In this document: in pieces, positions 53,628-62,665 of the stretch
Numbering within the stretch: the first letter of the stretch is position 1
How the letters are laid out: every line of letters begins with the position of its first letter
The notes under the pieces: model-generated
Told to the model about the DNA's origin: nothing
Seen by the model: the letters and a program-made list of their open reading frames with translations, nothing else
Databases searched by the model: none
Made by a program: the position numbers and the translations under genes
NCBI RefSeq assembly: GCF_004332155.1
Contig: NZ_SJDV01000001.1
Span: forward strand, 248,001 to 312,000
From: Gramella sp. KN1008
Lineage (GTDB): Bacteria; Bacteroidota; Bacteroidia; Flavobacteriales; Flavobacteriaceae
Reading direction: 5' to 3'
DNA: 64,000 nucleotides

Positions 53628-56600
53628 TTACTCTTCAACCGAATCCAGTGCCATGGAATCAATATCCGATGGAGCGGGAGCGGCACCGTCAATCCCTTCC
53701 AGTAATTGTTCCTGGGGTGAGGGGGTACCGGTTTCAAACTCCTCATCCTGCCTGTAGAAATGTTTGAACAGGCGCAGGTAGCTATTAAATTCCTCAGCTT
53801 TCTCGCGTACGGTCTCACTGTCTTCGTAAACTGAAAGAAGGTCTACCAGTCCGCGATAACGTTCCATATCGGTAATGATTTCATCTGCATACATATACTG
53901 CCTGTCCACGTCCCAGTTGCTGAAAAAGGTGAGGTTCTCCTGATATTTTTCAGTAACCTTCTCCCATATTTCGCGGGCTTTTTCCGGTTCATTTACTTCG
54001 TAATACCCACTTATATATGGTTCAAGCAGTGTGTAATATTCATAATATTCCACAGGCATATGCTTCATTGCCAGATCAAGTACTTCTTCGGCACGGATGG
54101 TATCCCCTTCATTGAGAAGATTTTCTGTAAGCCTGGCCAGGTTACTTCTGTAAGTTATACTATTCTTCCTGGTCTCGGGATCATGGTATATATCCGGCGA
54201 TCCCATATTACCCCAATCCCAGTTCTTGACAATGTTATACATCTTTTCAGTATTCACACGTCCCATATCAAAAGGATTGCGAGGGTCAAGAGGCGTTCTT
54301 ATAGGAACGAGTTTATATGCGACACCTTCAAGTTGCAGATAATCCTTCATCCACAGGTAATCGTCATCTCCAAAGCTGCCTCCGGTAAAATAGATAGGCC
54401 TCTCCCAGTTGTTATTGGCAAGAATATCGAGCATCAGAAGTCTGTTCTTGTAGAGTATCTGGTCTCCTATAGTTATATCGATATGATCAACGATCTCATC
54501 GGCTTCAGATTCGTCTACGATTCCATTCTGAAGGACGGTTTGTTTATCCACAGGGATCCTTACGTACCTTGACGGGAACGTATTGATCATGGTTCCGCTT
54601 TGAAGCTCGGCCTTGGTGCGTGGATCATCATTTTCAATATAATTCATCCAGGTTTTGATAGGAATGGTATCCTGAGTTACCTCTCTCAGGAATATAGCGT
54701 CGTTCTGCCCGTTATAGAATTCATTTTCCAGCTGGGATGGGACGGGCTCGCTTTCAAAGGCCTTTCGCTTCATTTGGTCAATGTACCAGTCTGTAGCAAG
54801 CAGGCTGGTATTTACGATACGTACATCGGTCCTGTATTTTTCCACCTGTTGAACATACCATAGCGCAAAGGTGTCATTATCTCCTATAGTGAACAATATT
54901 CCATTTTCATCTACCGAATCCAGGTACATCTTGGCCATAATGAACGCGGTGTCCCTGCCGGAGCGGTCATGATCATCCCAGTTTTCAGAAGCGAGTAAAA
55001 CAGGAACGCACAGCAAACTCCCCACGATGACCACCGGAGCTACGACCTTCGGGCTGATGGATCTCTTAAGCTTGTCAAATAAGGCATAAACCCCGAAACC
55101 TATCCACATGGCAAAAACATAAAATGATCCTACAAGGGCATAGTCTCTTTCCCGCGGTTCAAAGGGCCTTTCGTTAAGGTATATTTTTAAGGCAATCCCC
55201 GTAAAAAGGAAAAATACCATTAGCACCCAGAAATTCTTCTTGTCACGCTTCATGTGAAAAACCAGGCCGATTAGTCCTAATATAAACGGAAGGAAAAAAT
55301 AGGTGTTTCTCGCCTTGTTGTTCTTGACATCTGAGGGTAAGTCTTCCTGGGAGCCAAGATGCCATTCGTCTATTAATTTTATACCACTTAGCCAATTACC
55401 ATGTAGATCATTATCTTTTCCCTGAATATCGTCCTGGCGGCCGGTAAAGTTCCACATAAAGTAACGCCAGTACATGTAGCCGATCTGATATTCCAGCAAG
55501 TAAGCAATATTTTCAGCGAAACCGGGTTTTTCCACATCCAGATAATCACTAAACTGTCTCAGGAAATTATGGTAATCTTCCAGGTCTCTTTCTCCTCTGG
55601 AGAACTGGGTCTTAAATTCATTTACAGCAGATATTAGTCTTTCTTCACCCTGGTATTCAGGCTTTACCTGAAAGTCCAGTGGCCCTGTGAATGCCATATA
55701 GTTCACGGCATGCTCTGTGCTCCACATACGGGGTAGGATGGCTTTATGATCGTCATCCAGGTTTTGCTTTGCGTTCTTGTAATCATTAACGATCACATAT
55801 TTGCCCAGCTCTTCATCCTTTTCATATTTAGGTTTAGCGTCTTCATAAGGATTTTCGGGATCGAGTCCCGCGTACATCTCAGACCACTGCGGACCGTAGA
55901 AGAGGTGGGTCTCCCCGTATTGTTCACGGTTATAATATGCCAGTAGCTCCCTCGCATTATCAGGGCTGTTCTCATTGATCACCGTAGGAGCATTACTTCT
56001 AATAGGGAGCATTATCCAGCTGGAAAACCCGATAAGCACAAAAAGAATGCAAAGAAGCAGGGTATTGTATTTATATAAATTGTTTTTCCTGGTATAGTTT
56101 ATTCCAAAATAGAAAAGCCCGATAATTACCAGCAGGGCTACAATAGTTCCGGTATTGAAAGGCAGTCCAAGGCTGTTTGTAAAGAAAAGCTCTGATGCCG
56201 AGAAGAATGTGAGAGTATAGGGTAGCAGAAGCTTAAAAATGAACATAAGTACTGCCACCACTACTATATTGGCAACAATGAAGTTCTTTACTGTAACTTT
56301 TTTATAATTCTTGAAGAAATAAAGGAATCCTATTGCCGGCAGGGTAAGAAGTCCCATAAAGTGAACTCCAAATGAAAGTCCTATCACCAGGGAGATAAGA
56401 ATGATCCAGCGGTTCCCGCGGGGGGTGAACATATCTCTTTCCCATAACAGACCAAGGTAGAACATGACCGACATAAAGCAGGCGGCCATGGCATATACTT
56501 CAGCTTCCACTGCATTGAACCAGAAGCTATCGGTAAAGGTGAAAGCGAGAGATCCCACAAGGGAACTTCCCAGTACGGCTAATTTTTTAGAAGGGGTGAG

Positions 56601-56936
56601 TTTATTCTCAGGTCCGGCTACTTTCAGGACCAGTATGGTAATAGACCAGAACATGAACATTATGGCAATGGCACTGGCAAAACCAGACATGAAATTGATC
56701 ATTAATGCCACCGAGCCATTGTCTGGAGCGAAAGTAGCGAAGAAGGCACCCATCATCTGGTAGAAAGGAGCTCCGGGAGGGTGTCCCACTTCAAGGTTAG
56801 CAGAGGTAGCTATATATTCACCAGCATCCCAGAAACTTGCCGTGGGTTCCAGTGTAAGCGTATATGTGGTCAAAGCGATAACAAAAACCAGCCAGCCCAG
56901 AATTTTGTTCCACTTGCCAAAGTTAAAATCTGTCAT
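53628..56936 (-). CDS. DUF2723 membrane protein (GT-C glycosyltransferase-like)
   Basis: A 1102-aa protein with about eleven N-terminal helices (residues 12-360, then 545-640). The DUF2723 signature is near the N-terminus: SFWDAGEYIATSANLEVGHPPGAPFYQM, with an acidic Asp/Glu pair in the first loop as in GT-C enzymes. The C-terminal 450 residues are soluble, with helical TPR-like repeats toward the end (about 930-1080). Bacteroidota homologues have been proposed as protein O-mannosyltransferase-like enzymes. Substrate not shown. The tail is acidic. Confidence 0.88.
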   Translation of the reverse strand: MTDFNFGKWNKILGWLVFVIALTTYTLTLEPTASFWDAGEYIATSANLEVGHPPGAPFYQMMGAFFATFAPDNGSVALMINFMSGFASAIAIMFMFWSITILVLKVAGPENKLTPSKKLAVLGSSLVGSLAFTFTDSFWFNAVEAEVYAMAACFMSVMFYLGLLWERDMFTPRGNRWIILISLVIGLSFGVHFMGLLTLPAIGFLYFFKNYKKVTVKNFIVANIVVVAVLMFIFKLLLPYTLTFFSASELFFTNSLGLPFNTGTIVALLVIIGLFYFGINYTRKNNLYKYNTLLLCILFVLIGFSSWIMLPIRSNAPTVINENSPDNARELLAYYNREQYGETHLFYGPQWSEMYAGLDPENPYEDAKPKYEKDEELGKYVIVNDYKNAKQNLDDDHKAILPRMWSTEHAVNYMAFTGPLDFQVKPEYQGEERLISAVNEFKTQFSRGERDLEDYHNFLRQFSDYLDVEKPGFAENIAYLLEYQIGYMYWRYFMWNFTGRQDDIQGKDNDLHGNWLSGIKLIDEWHLGSQEDLPSDVKNNKARNTYFFLPFILGLIGLVFHMKRDKKNFWVLMVFFLFTGIALKIYLNERPFEPRERDYALVGSFYVFAMWIGFGVYALFDKLKRSISPKVVAPVVIVGSLLCVPVLLASENWDDHDRSGRDTAFIMAKMYLDSVDENGILFTIGDNDTFALWYVQQVEKYRTDVRIVNTSLLATDWYIDQMKRKAFESEPVPSQLENEFYNGQNDAIFLREVTQDTIPIKTWMNYIENDDPRTKAELQSGTMINTFPSRYVRIPVDKQTVLQNGIVDESEADEIVDHIDITIGDQILYKNRLLMLDILANNNWERPIYFTGGSFGDDDYLWMKDYLQLEGVAYKLVPIRTPLDPRNPFDMGRVNTEKMYNIVKNWDWGNMGSPDIYHDPETRKNSITYRSNLARLTENLLNEGDTIRAEEVLDLAMKHMPVEYYEYYTLLEPYISGYYEVNEPEKAREIWEKVTEKYQENLTFFSNWDVDRQYMYADEIITDMERYRGLVDLLSVYEDSETVREKAEEFNSYLRLFKHFYRQDEEFETGTPSPQEQLLEGIDGAAPAPSDIDSMALDSVEE

Positions 56937-57101
56937 AAATAGTAGTGTAGTTGTACTAAAGTGGCGAATTTAATAATAAAATGCTGAATGCTTTTAAAAC
57001 GAAAGATAAAACCGAATATTTTTGGAAAAATCTGAAAATGAATAGGTAGCAGATTTAGCACTGAAATCTCGATAATTTTCAGGCAAAATTTTCAGAAAAA
57101 G

Positions 57102-57132
57102 TTTGTGTAGATTAAACTTTGTATTAAATTTG
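57102..57132 (+). promoter_or_regulatory. Promoter of tRNA-Gln
   Basis: TTTG (57102-57105), exactly 19 bases, then TAAATTTG (57125-57132): an exact match to the phylum promoter. Transcription would begin around 57138-57140, about ten bases before the tRNA. Confidence 0.75.
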
Positions 57133-57149
57133 CATCCGCATTTAAGCAT

Positions 57150-57222
57150 TGGCCCATGGTGTAACTGGCAACACGTCTGGTTTTGGTCCAGAAGAGTCTA
57201 GGTTCGAGCCCTAGTGGGCCAA
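57150..57222 (+). tRNA. tRNA-Gln (anticodon TTG)
   Basis: Acceptor stem TGGCCCA (57150-57156) with TGGGCCA (57215-57221) and discriminator A57222. The anticodon stem TCTGG/CCAGA encloses the loop TTTTGGT, so the anticodon is TTG (Gln). The T-loop is GGTTCGAGCC. CCA is not encoded. A strong terminator follows at once. Confidence 0.95.
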
Positions 57223-57230
57223 CAAAGTGC

Positions 57231-57260
57231 AAAAAGCCTGAACGAAAGTTCAGGCTTTTT
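57231..57260 (+). terminator. Terminator after tRNA-Gln
   Basis: AAAAAGCCTGAAC (57231-57243) pairs perfectly with GTTCAGGCTTTTT (57248-57260) around GAAA; extra T's follow. Confidence 0.9.
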
Positions 57261-57490
57261 TTATTTCTGATATTCTGGTCCGGAAGTTTACCCTGAGAAT
57301 CCGGGTGATCTTCGGTTTGCAATTCGCAATTTGGTTTTTTGTGTTTAAAGTCAGAGGTAAATTTTACTCTCTATTTAAAATTAAAAATTGCCCTCGACTC
57401 CGCTCGGGCTTACCAATTAGTAAAATATGGATTCAGAGGGTGAGGTTCAGAATTTGCCTTAGCCCTAAGACTTTAAACCTTCAAAAAAAA

Positions 57491-57537
57491 GATTGCCTCT
57501 ACAAATATCACCAACAAAGATATTTGAAGAGGCAATC
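57491..57537 (-). terminator. Terminator after the small membrane protein
   Basis: On the minus strand GATTGCCTCT pairs with AGAGGCAATC (57537-57528 and 57500-57491), extended by CAAATATC/GATATTTG inside, and is followed by eight T. The remaining 57261-57490 gap shows a CCCTCGACTCCGCTCGGG palindrome near 57392 and no gene. Confidence 0.88.
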
Positions 57538-57575
57538 GGAAATTCAGCTTTGAACTTAATTAAAATTAATTGGGG

Positions 57576-57857
57576 CTAAATTGAATTTGCTATAATCATC
57601 AATGTGCTTACAGCGAGGCTAATTATCAAACTATTAAAAACAAATTTTGTGCGTAACTGAGCTAAAACTGCGGCATTGAATCCCATACATACAGCCACTA
57701 CCAGGAATAACTGGATCATGTTCCATAGTCCATGTCCGTTCATCAGGATGAACATGGCAGCCACAGATCCCCAGCAACTTGAGGCGATAATGGCCAGGGC
57801 AGCATACCCCAGATACATTTCTTCAAAATCCTTATAGAGTTTCGTATATAATTTCAT
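57576..57857 (-). CDS. Small three-helix membrane protein
   Basis: A 93-aa protein starting MKLYTKLYKDFEEMYLGY (the third of three adjacent ATGs). Three hydrophobic segments lie at about 18-38, 43-64 and 72-92. The short polar start and the helix-internal CWGS and CMGFN residues are notable. I do not recognise a named family; similar short proteins occur in Flavobacteriaceae. It has its own terminator. Confidence 0.78.
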   Translation of the reverse strand: MKLYTKLYKDFEEMYLGYAALAIIASSCWGSVAAMFILMNGHGLWNMIQLFLVVAVCMGFNAAVLAQLRTKFVFNSLIISLAVSTLMIIANSI

Positions 57858-57955
57858 CATCACAGCTCTCTTAATTACAGTGTAAAATTAAGGAGGGGAT
57901 AAGGCTTAAAATATGATGAATCTCAACTTTCAGACGGTTTTCAGAATTCTTTAAA

Positions 57956-59233
57956 TTAAGAGTTCAGACGTTCAAACGACTGTCTCGAAAGTTCCTCCCG
58001 ATGATCCGGATGCGCAATGGAAATAAGGGCTTTGGCTCTTTGTTTCAAATTCTTTCCGAATAGGTCTACCACTCCATATTCTGTAGCGACATAATGAACA
58101 TGAGCGCGGGTTGTGGTAACGCCGGCACCTTCTTTAAGATAAGGAACGATCTTGGAAATCCCCTTGCTGGTAATAGAGGGCATGGCAATTATAGCCTTAC
58201 CACCTTCCGAAAGGGCAGCACCCCTGATAAAATCCATCTGACCGCCTACGCCCGAATACTGTACTTTACCAATAGTGTCGGCGCATACCTGTCCCGTAAG
58301 GTCTATCTCTATGGCCGAATTTATCGCTGTCACCTTGGGGTTCTGTCGGATGATCGCAGTATCGTTGGTATAAGCCGCTTCTTTAAAGTGGACCAGCGGA
58401 TTATCATCAATAAAATCGTATAACTTTGGTGATCCAACTGCAAAGCAGGTAACCAGCTTTCCCGTTTTGATCTCTTTTTCTTCTCCGGTGATTACGCCTT
58501 TTTCTATAAGAGGAAGCACTCCGTCTGAAAACATTTCGGTATGAACTCCGAGTCTTTTATGATTGGTAAGATTGTTCAGAACCACATTCGGTATTCCGCC
58601 GATTCCCATCTGCAGGGTAGCACCATCTTCAATAAGTTCCGCAATATGTTTCCCGATCTGTGTTTCAACTTCGGTGGGTTCGGTAAGATGTGCCGAATGG
58701 ATAGGCAGGTCAACCTCAACGGCTGAGTGGATCCGGTCTATATGAATTATCCCGTCCCCGTGAGTTCTTGGTACATTCGGATTGATCTGTGCGATTACTT
58801 TTTTGGCATTCTGAATGGCCGGCAGCGCCACGTCTACAGAAACGCCCAGCGAACAGTACCCATGTTTATCTGGTGGTGAGACCTGGATAAATGCAAAATC
58901 AAGGGGCAGTATATTCTGCCTGAAAAGCTGGTGGATCTCACTCAGGAAGATAGGAATATAGGCGCCATAGTTGGAATTAACGGCCTGTCTCACATTGGAG
59001 CTCACAAAACAGCTGTTGGTTATGAAAGACTCATGGTAAGGAGGCTGGGTATATAAAGCATTTCCTTCGGTATGTATCTGGATGAGCTCAACTTTCTTAA
59101 GCTCCTGATATCGCTGGCAGAGGGCGTCTATAAGCACATTAGGGGTCATCGCTGCTCCCTGTAAGAATATTCGCTGTTGGGATTTCACTTCCTTCACCGC
59201 TTCCTGGGCAGAGACTACTTTTAAGGTCTTCAT
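57956..59233 (-). CDS. Acetyl-CoA hydrolase/4-hydroxybutyrate CoA-transferase family protein
   Basis: A 425-aa two-domain CoA-transferase. LQMGIGGIPNVVLNNL is the CoA-binding loop, HTEMFSDGVLPL contains the catalytic Glu that forms the enzyme-CoA thioester, and the C-terminal GVGGQMDFIRGAALSEGGKAII is diagnostic. It moves CoA between acetate/acyl acids and CoA esters; whether it acts as a hydrolase or a transferase is not settled. It is the last gene of a minus-strand run that includes the YceI cluster, 86 bases away. Confidence 0.9.
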   Translation of the reverse strand: MKTLKVVSAQEAVKEVKSQQRIFLQGAAMTPNVLIDALCQRYQELKKVELIQIHTEGNALYTQPPYHESFITNSCFVSSNVRQAVNSNYGAYIPIFLSEIHQLFRQNILPLDFAFIQVSPPDKHGYCSLGVSVDVALPAIQNAKKVIAQINPNVPRTHGDGIIHIDRIHSAVEVDLPIHSAHLTEPTEVETQIGKHIAELIEDGATLQMGIGGIPNVVLNNLTNHKRLGVHTEMFSDGVLPLIEKGVITGEEKEIKTGKLVTCFAVGSPKLYDFIDDNPLVHFKEAAYTNDTAIIRQNPKVTAINSAIEIDLTGQVCADTIGKVQYSGVGGQMDFIRGAALSEGGKAIIAMPSITSKGISKIVPYLKEGAGVTTTRAHVHYVATEYGVVDLFGKNLKQRAKALISIAHPDHREELSRQSFERLNS

Positions 59234-59318
59234 ATACTGTTTTTTTAAAAAATTATCCGGGTAAGGTATTATAACACCTTAGGAAAAGATAGAAAAAATT
59301 AGGGGGATGGCTTATCGG

Positions 59319-59885
59319 CTATCTTTCGATAAAAAGATTGAACTGTACTTCTATCTCTTCATCTACTTCTATAAGACCGAAGGCTTTGGTTGGGGGCTCA
59401 AGTGCAAAATCCCGGATGTTCATTCGGAACTTTCCTTTAAAACTGCCTTCTCCAATATTTACAGGCAGACTGTAGTGATTCTTTTTTCCGGCTAGTTCAA
59501 CCGTGATGAAAGCTTTTACATATTCACTTGTCATAAGCTTCACCTGGTCTATTTTTATTTTAATCTCGGGATATTGGTCAGATTTCAAAAGGTCCTGAAA
59601 ATCTTCGTTCATTCTCCTGTTTCCACAGTCGAAGCCATTGGTGATAAGCTCAAGCTTAAGATCAGGAAATATCAGGCAGTCATTTTCGCTGGAGTACTTC
59701 ACAGATCTTTTATTGGAGATATGATCTATGTCAAAGCGACAATCAAATTTGTTTACATTGGTACTTCCTACGATAACAAGTTCGCTTTGCGGAAGTATCC
59801 TCAGGGTTTCCTTATCAAAATCTTTCTGTGCCATAAGACCGGCGCAGAAAAGCAAACCACATATGCACGTTAAAAGATTTTTCAT
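59319..59885 (-). CDS. YceI-family periplasmic lipid-binding protein (copy 1)
   Basis: A 188-aa exported protein: signal peptide (1-20, ending AGLMAQ) and a YceI-like lipocalin barrel, ending ALEPPTKAFGLIEVDEEIEV. The EPPTxxFG motif is shared with the second copy at 61240-61827. YceI proteins bind amphiphiles such as polyisoprenoids. A large hairpin lies between this gene and the barrel gene upstream. Confidence 0.85.
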   Translation of the reverse strand: MKNLLTCICGLLFCAGLMAQKDFDKETLRILPQSELVIVGSTNVNKFDCRFDIDHISNKRSVKYSSENDCLIFPDLKLELITNGFDCGNRRMNEDFQDLLKSDQYPEIKIKIDQVKLMTSEYVKAFITVELAGKKNHYSLPVNIGEGSFKGKFRMNIRDFALEPPTKAFGLIEVDEEIEVQFNLFIER

Positions 59886-59919
59886 GATAGGAGAATTTAG
59901 GTTTTACTTTAAATTAATT

Positions 59920-59970
59920 CGGGCAAAGTTTTCAATAAGCTTGGGGGATCTTATTCAAAAACTCTGCCCG
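59920..59970 (-). terminator. Long imperfect inverted repeat between the barrel gene and YceI copy 1
   Basis: CGGGCA (59920-59925) pairs with TGCCCG (59965-59970), extended with a few mismatches by AAGTTTTCAATAAG against CTTATTCAAAAACT. It forms a 51-base stem-loop right after the barrel gene's stop codon; there is no T-run, so it could be a weak terminator or an mRNA-stabilising element. Confidence 0.65.
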
Positions 59971-59988
59971 AAATTAAGGTTCTAAATA

Positions 59989-61215
59989 TTAGAAGCTAAT
60001 CACTGCTTCAATGTTGAAACCATTGAACTGTGCATCGTCATAGACTGTTCCGGCAGGATAGTCATTATACTGCTGGTTTACGTACTCAATTTTCGCAAGA
60101 ACGTTTTTGGTCAAGAACCAACCAGCACCTAGGTTGAAACGGTTAACAGAAACATTATCATTGCTTGCAGTATTGTAACGTGCACCTAGGTAAAAGTCTT
60201 CAGTTGCACCAAATCTGTATAGAAGCTCACCTGCATACTGATTCCAGTCATCATCTTCAGTTGATGCATTTTCATAGATTCCAAAGAACTCAAGTCCTCC
60301 TATTTTTACGAATGGGTTGATCATGAAAGAAGTAAGTTCTTCTCCTTGGGCAGGGTTAATTCTACCAGCTCTGAAATCACCCTCTATTACATTGTAGTAT
60401 CTTGATCCTGCACGGTCACCACTGTATAGGTATTGTGTAGCTCCTCTTGAACCAATTGGTCTGAATCCTGAGTGGAATACAGATCCTGTTAATCTGAATC
60501 GGAAATCTTCACTTATTTGCTTGTCATAACCAAATTTGGCAAGGTAAGAAGGATCTCTATCGCTTTTTTTGGAACTTTGGTTAATTGTACTGTTAGTAAA
60601 TCCTACCATTGCTAACCATGGTCCATTCATGTAGTACACTTCTGCACCAACTTCGGTAGTAAAGGCGTCCATCAGGTAGTTACCTACGAAAGGGTTGTAA
60701 AGAGCCATCGCGTTGTCAGATCTTCTGAAGTGGGCGTCACCATAGTTGTTCTCCATGTGTCCGATCTTAACTCTCCAGTTGTCCATAACCCCTGCAAGGT
60801 CTTCGCTGATCCATTCAAGACCATCGATCTGGATGTATCCACCTTTAACGTATGCTTCAGTGTGGTGTTGAGAAGAAAGATAGGTTCTCAAGTGCATTCT
60901 CATACCTGGAGCTAATGCCACATCAAGATCAAGGTTGGCAGTAGCAAGGTTGAAATTAGTTCCAAGTTCGGTAAGATCGTCCTCCCCTGAAGAATTTTCC
61001 TGTCTTAGTCCTTGTAATTGAATAGTGGAAGCTCCACCTACTCTTACATGTACTCCGTCAAAAGTAGAAGCTGTGTCTTTTGGAGCTTCGAACATGTTTA
61101 TACCTCTTTGATCACGATAACGGAAGTTATCTAAATCTCTCTGGTTTTGTGCCATCCCTGGCATCGCTATTAGTGCCATAAGCACTACACTTAGATATTG
61201 GATAGTAGTTTTCAT
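59989..61215 (-). CDS. Outer-membrane beta-barrel porin-like protein
   Basis: A 408-aa exported protein: signal peptide (about 1-22, ending PGMAQ), then alternating strands such as VRVGGASTIQLQGL, MRMHLRTYLSSQH, LEFFGIYENAS and the terminal FNGFNIEAVISF (ending in Phe, as barrels do). Overall plan resembles phosphate-selective-type (OprP-like) porins, but substrate is unknown. It sits between two YceI genes, suggesting that one operon handles an amphiphilic substrate; that is inference. Confidence 0.82.
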   Translation of the reverse strand: MKTTIQYLSVVLMALIAMPGMAQNQRDLDNFRYRDQRGINMFEAPKDTASTFDGVHVRVGGASTIQLQGLRQENSSGEDDLTELGTNFNLATANLDLDVALAPGMRMHLRTYLSSQHHTEAYVKGGYIQIDGLEWISEDLAGVMDNWRVKIGHMENNYGDAHFRRSDNAMALYNPFVGNYLMDAFTTEVGAEVYYMNGPWLAMVGFTNSTINQSSKKSDRDPSYLAKFGYDKQISEDFRFRLTGSVFHSGFRPIGSRGATQYLYSGDRAGSRYYNVIEGDFRAGRINPAQGEELTSFMINPFVKIGGLEFFGIYENASTEDDDWNQYAGELLYRFGATEDFYLGARYNTASNDNVSVNRFNLGAGWFLTKNVLAKIEYVNQQYNDYPAGTVYDDAQFNGFNIEAVISF

Positions 61216-61239
61216 CTTGTTAAATGTTTAGATTGAAGT

Positions 61240-61827
61240 TTACTTAATAAAATGGGTTTCAAATTTAATTTTTACGGTGTCGCCGGTACTAATAGTGCCG
61301 AACATTGCAGTTGGGGGTTCTACGCCATAGTCTGTCATTTTTAGTGTATACTCTCCTTTAAGTACGATCTTTCCGGAGTTTGGTATGAGGTTAAAATCAA
61401 GGTTAATGTTCTTTTTAACACCGGCTATTTCAAGGGTTCCGGTAGTCTTTACTTTATAGCCATTTGAAGCTGAGGTGATCTCTTTTACTTCTTTAAGCTG
61501 GTAAGTAATCTTTTTATTTTTATCGGTATCAAGAGCTTTATATGCGTTCTTGTCCATTCCGCTCTTTCCACTTTTTAAACCTTCTGCTTCAACAGTGAAT
61601 CGCAGAGCATCTATTTCTTCCAGTTTTCCTTCGTCAAGATCAGCCGTAATCGTTCCGCTGGTACTTTCCGCTTCCATTGTCCAGTCATGGATATTAGATG
61701 TTCCTTCTACTAACAGGCTGGACGCCTTGTTGTTAAGGGTGTAAGACTGGGCATTAAGGTTAATGTTCATTCCTACGCTTACGATCAGGGCTATGATCAA
61801 AACTTTAATTGTGCCGTAACTTTTCAT
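61240..61827 (-). CDS. YceI-family periplasmic lipid-binding protein (copy 2)
   Basis: A 195-aa exported protein: hydrophobic leader (about 8-26, ending NLNAQ) and YceI domain with SNIHDWTMEAESTSGTITAD (SxVxFxIxH-type start) and the C-terminal GVEPPTAMFGTISTGDTVKI. First gene of the YceI / barrel / YceI run; the barrel gene follows 24 bases downstream. The two YceI copies are clearly divergent in sequence. Confidence 0.88.
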   Translation of the reverse strand: MKSYGTIKVLIIALIVSVGMNINLNAQSYTLNNKASSLLVEGTSNIHDWTMEAESTSGTITADLDEGKLEEIDALRFTVEAEGLKSGKSGMDKNAYKALDTDKNKKITYQLKEVKEITSASNGYKVKTTGTLEIAGVKKNINLDFNLIPNSGKIVLKGEYTLKMTDYGVEPPTAMFGTISTGDTVKIKFETHFIK

Positions 61828-62001
61828 GATAATTGCGTTTTTAAATCAGTACAAAGTTGCGGCAGGAGTACCTGCTAAAATATGACGGAAGTCAGGTTTT
61901 AGGCTAGTTTTGCGATTGTGTGTTTAAAAATGACCATTATCAGATTTTGCGAGGATTTTTGAGCTGGAATTTTGAAATCTGAATTATGTGTATATGTTAG
62001 A

Positions 62002-62036
62002 AGCTCTAAGCTCTAAGCTCTAAGCTCTAAGCTCTA
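62002..62036. repeat. Five tandem copies of a heptamer
   Basis: AGCTCTA repeated five times without error (62002-62036), then decaying into AGTTTTAAG. It lies in the 364-base gap between the YceI gene and the UpxY-type gene, which otherwise holds only the candidate promoter and leader of the latter. Confidence 0.9.
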
Positions 62037-62100
62037 AGTTTTAAGTTGTGATTTATAATTGTCAATTATCAAGGGGGTTTTCTCTTCTTTTGAAAATATG

Positions 62101-62108
62101 TAGTTTTG
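62101..62108 (+). promoter_or_regulatory. Candidate -7 box of the UpxY-type gene
   Basis: TAGTTTTG matches TAnnTTTG. The -33 position reads TTTT. Transcription would start near 62115 and give a leader of about 77 bases that contains the repeat structures described at 62129-62192. Confidence 0.42.
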
Positions 62109-62128
62109 CAATTCAAATTTCTCCACTA

Positions 62129-62191
62129 TAATATATAGGTACCCTACTGCGAGAAATTGAAAGTTTATCATTTTAATATATAGATCGCAGT
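62129..62191 (+). promoter_or_regulatory. Leader repeats next to the UpxY start codon
   Basis: TAATATATAG occurs twice as a direct repeat (62129-62138 and 62174-62183). Interleaved with it, ACTGCGA (62146-62152) is the inverted complement of TCGCAGT (62185-62191), which directly precedes the ATG at 62192. The stem would place the start codon at the edge of a hairpin. Confidence 0.6.
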
Positions 62192-62665
62192 ATGCCCTGG
62201 TATGTAGTACGCACCAAGCCACAACATGAGGTAAAATCATCCCGGATCCTTGAAGATCTTGGCGTGGAAGTTTATTGCCCGGTTATTACGGAGGTCAGGC
62301 AGTGGAGCGACCGAAAAAAGAAGCTTAGGGTTCCTCTTTTTAAATCTTATTTATTTGTAAATCTGGAGACTAGTAGTCGAAACCGTGTCTTTGAGGCGCC
62401 GGGGGTCATCAATTTTGTGCACTGGCTTAAAAAACCGGCAATAGCCCGGCCTGAAGAGATAGAGGCTATTAAAGCCTGGATGAACAATGATAAACTTGAT
62501 GACTTTAAGGTGGAAAACCTTCGTCCGGGGGATGAAGTGGAGATCAAAACCGGAAAATTCGCGAATAAGAAGGCGATCATCAAAGAAGTGGGTGATAAGA
62601 AGCTCAAACTTGTGCTTCCGGGAATTGGCTGGGTGTTAACGGCTAATATTCAGGATATTATATGA
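62192..62665 (+). CDS. UpxY/RfaH-type NusG-family transcription antiterminator
   Basis: A 157-aa NusG paralog. The N-terminal NGN domain starts MPWYVVRTKPQHEVKSSRIL and continues with PLFKSYLFVNLE; the C-terminal KOW domain is about residues 105-155 (LRPGDEVEIKTGKFANKKAII). It is shorter and lacks general-NusG features, and resembles UpxY proteins that allow transcription through long capsule/exopolysaccharide operons. Its place just before a mannose-1-phosphate guanylyltransferase supports that role. Confidence 0.88.
   Translation: MPWYVVRTKPQHEVKSSRILEDLGVEVYCPVITEVRQWSDRKKKLRVPLFKSYLFVNLETSSRNRVFEAPGVINFVHWLKKPAIARPEEIEAIKAWMNNDKLDDFKVENLRPGDEVEIKTGKFANKKAIIKEVGDKKLKLVLPGIGWVLTANIQDII

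Noticed and set aside
53573..53818. 81-codon minus-strand frame at the end of DUF2723
   Set aside because: It lies in another frame of the DUF2723 tail and lacks any protein pattern.
57305..57553. 82-codon plus-strand frame after tRNA-Gln
   Set aside because: It covers a palindrome and a minus-strand terminator; the composition is random.
62002..62036. Possible CRISPR remnant
   Set aside because: The repeat unit is only 7 bases with no spacers, so it is a simple tandem repeat.
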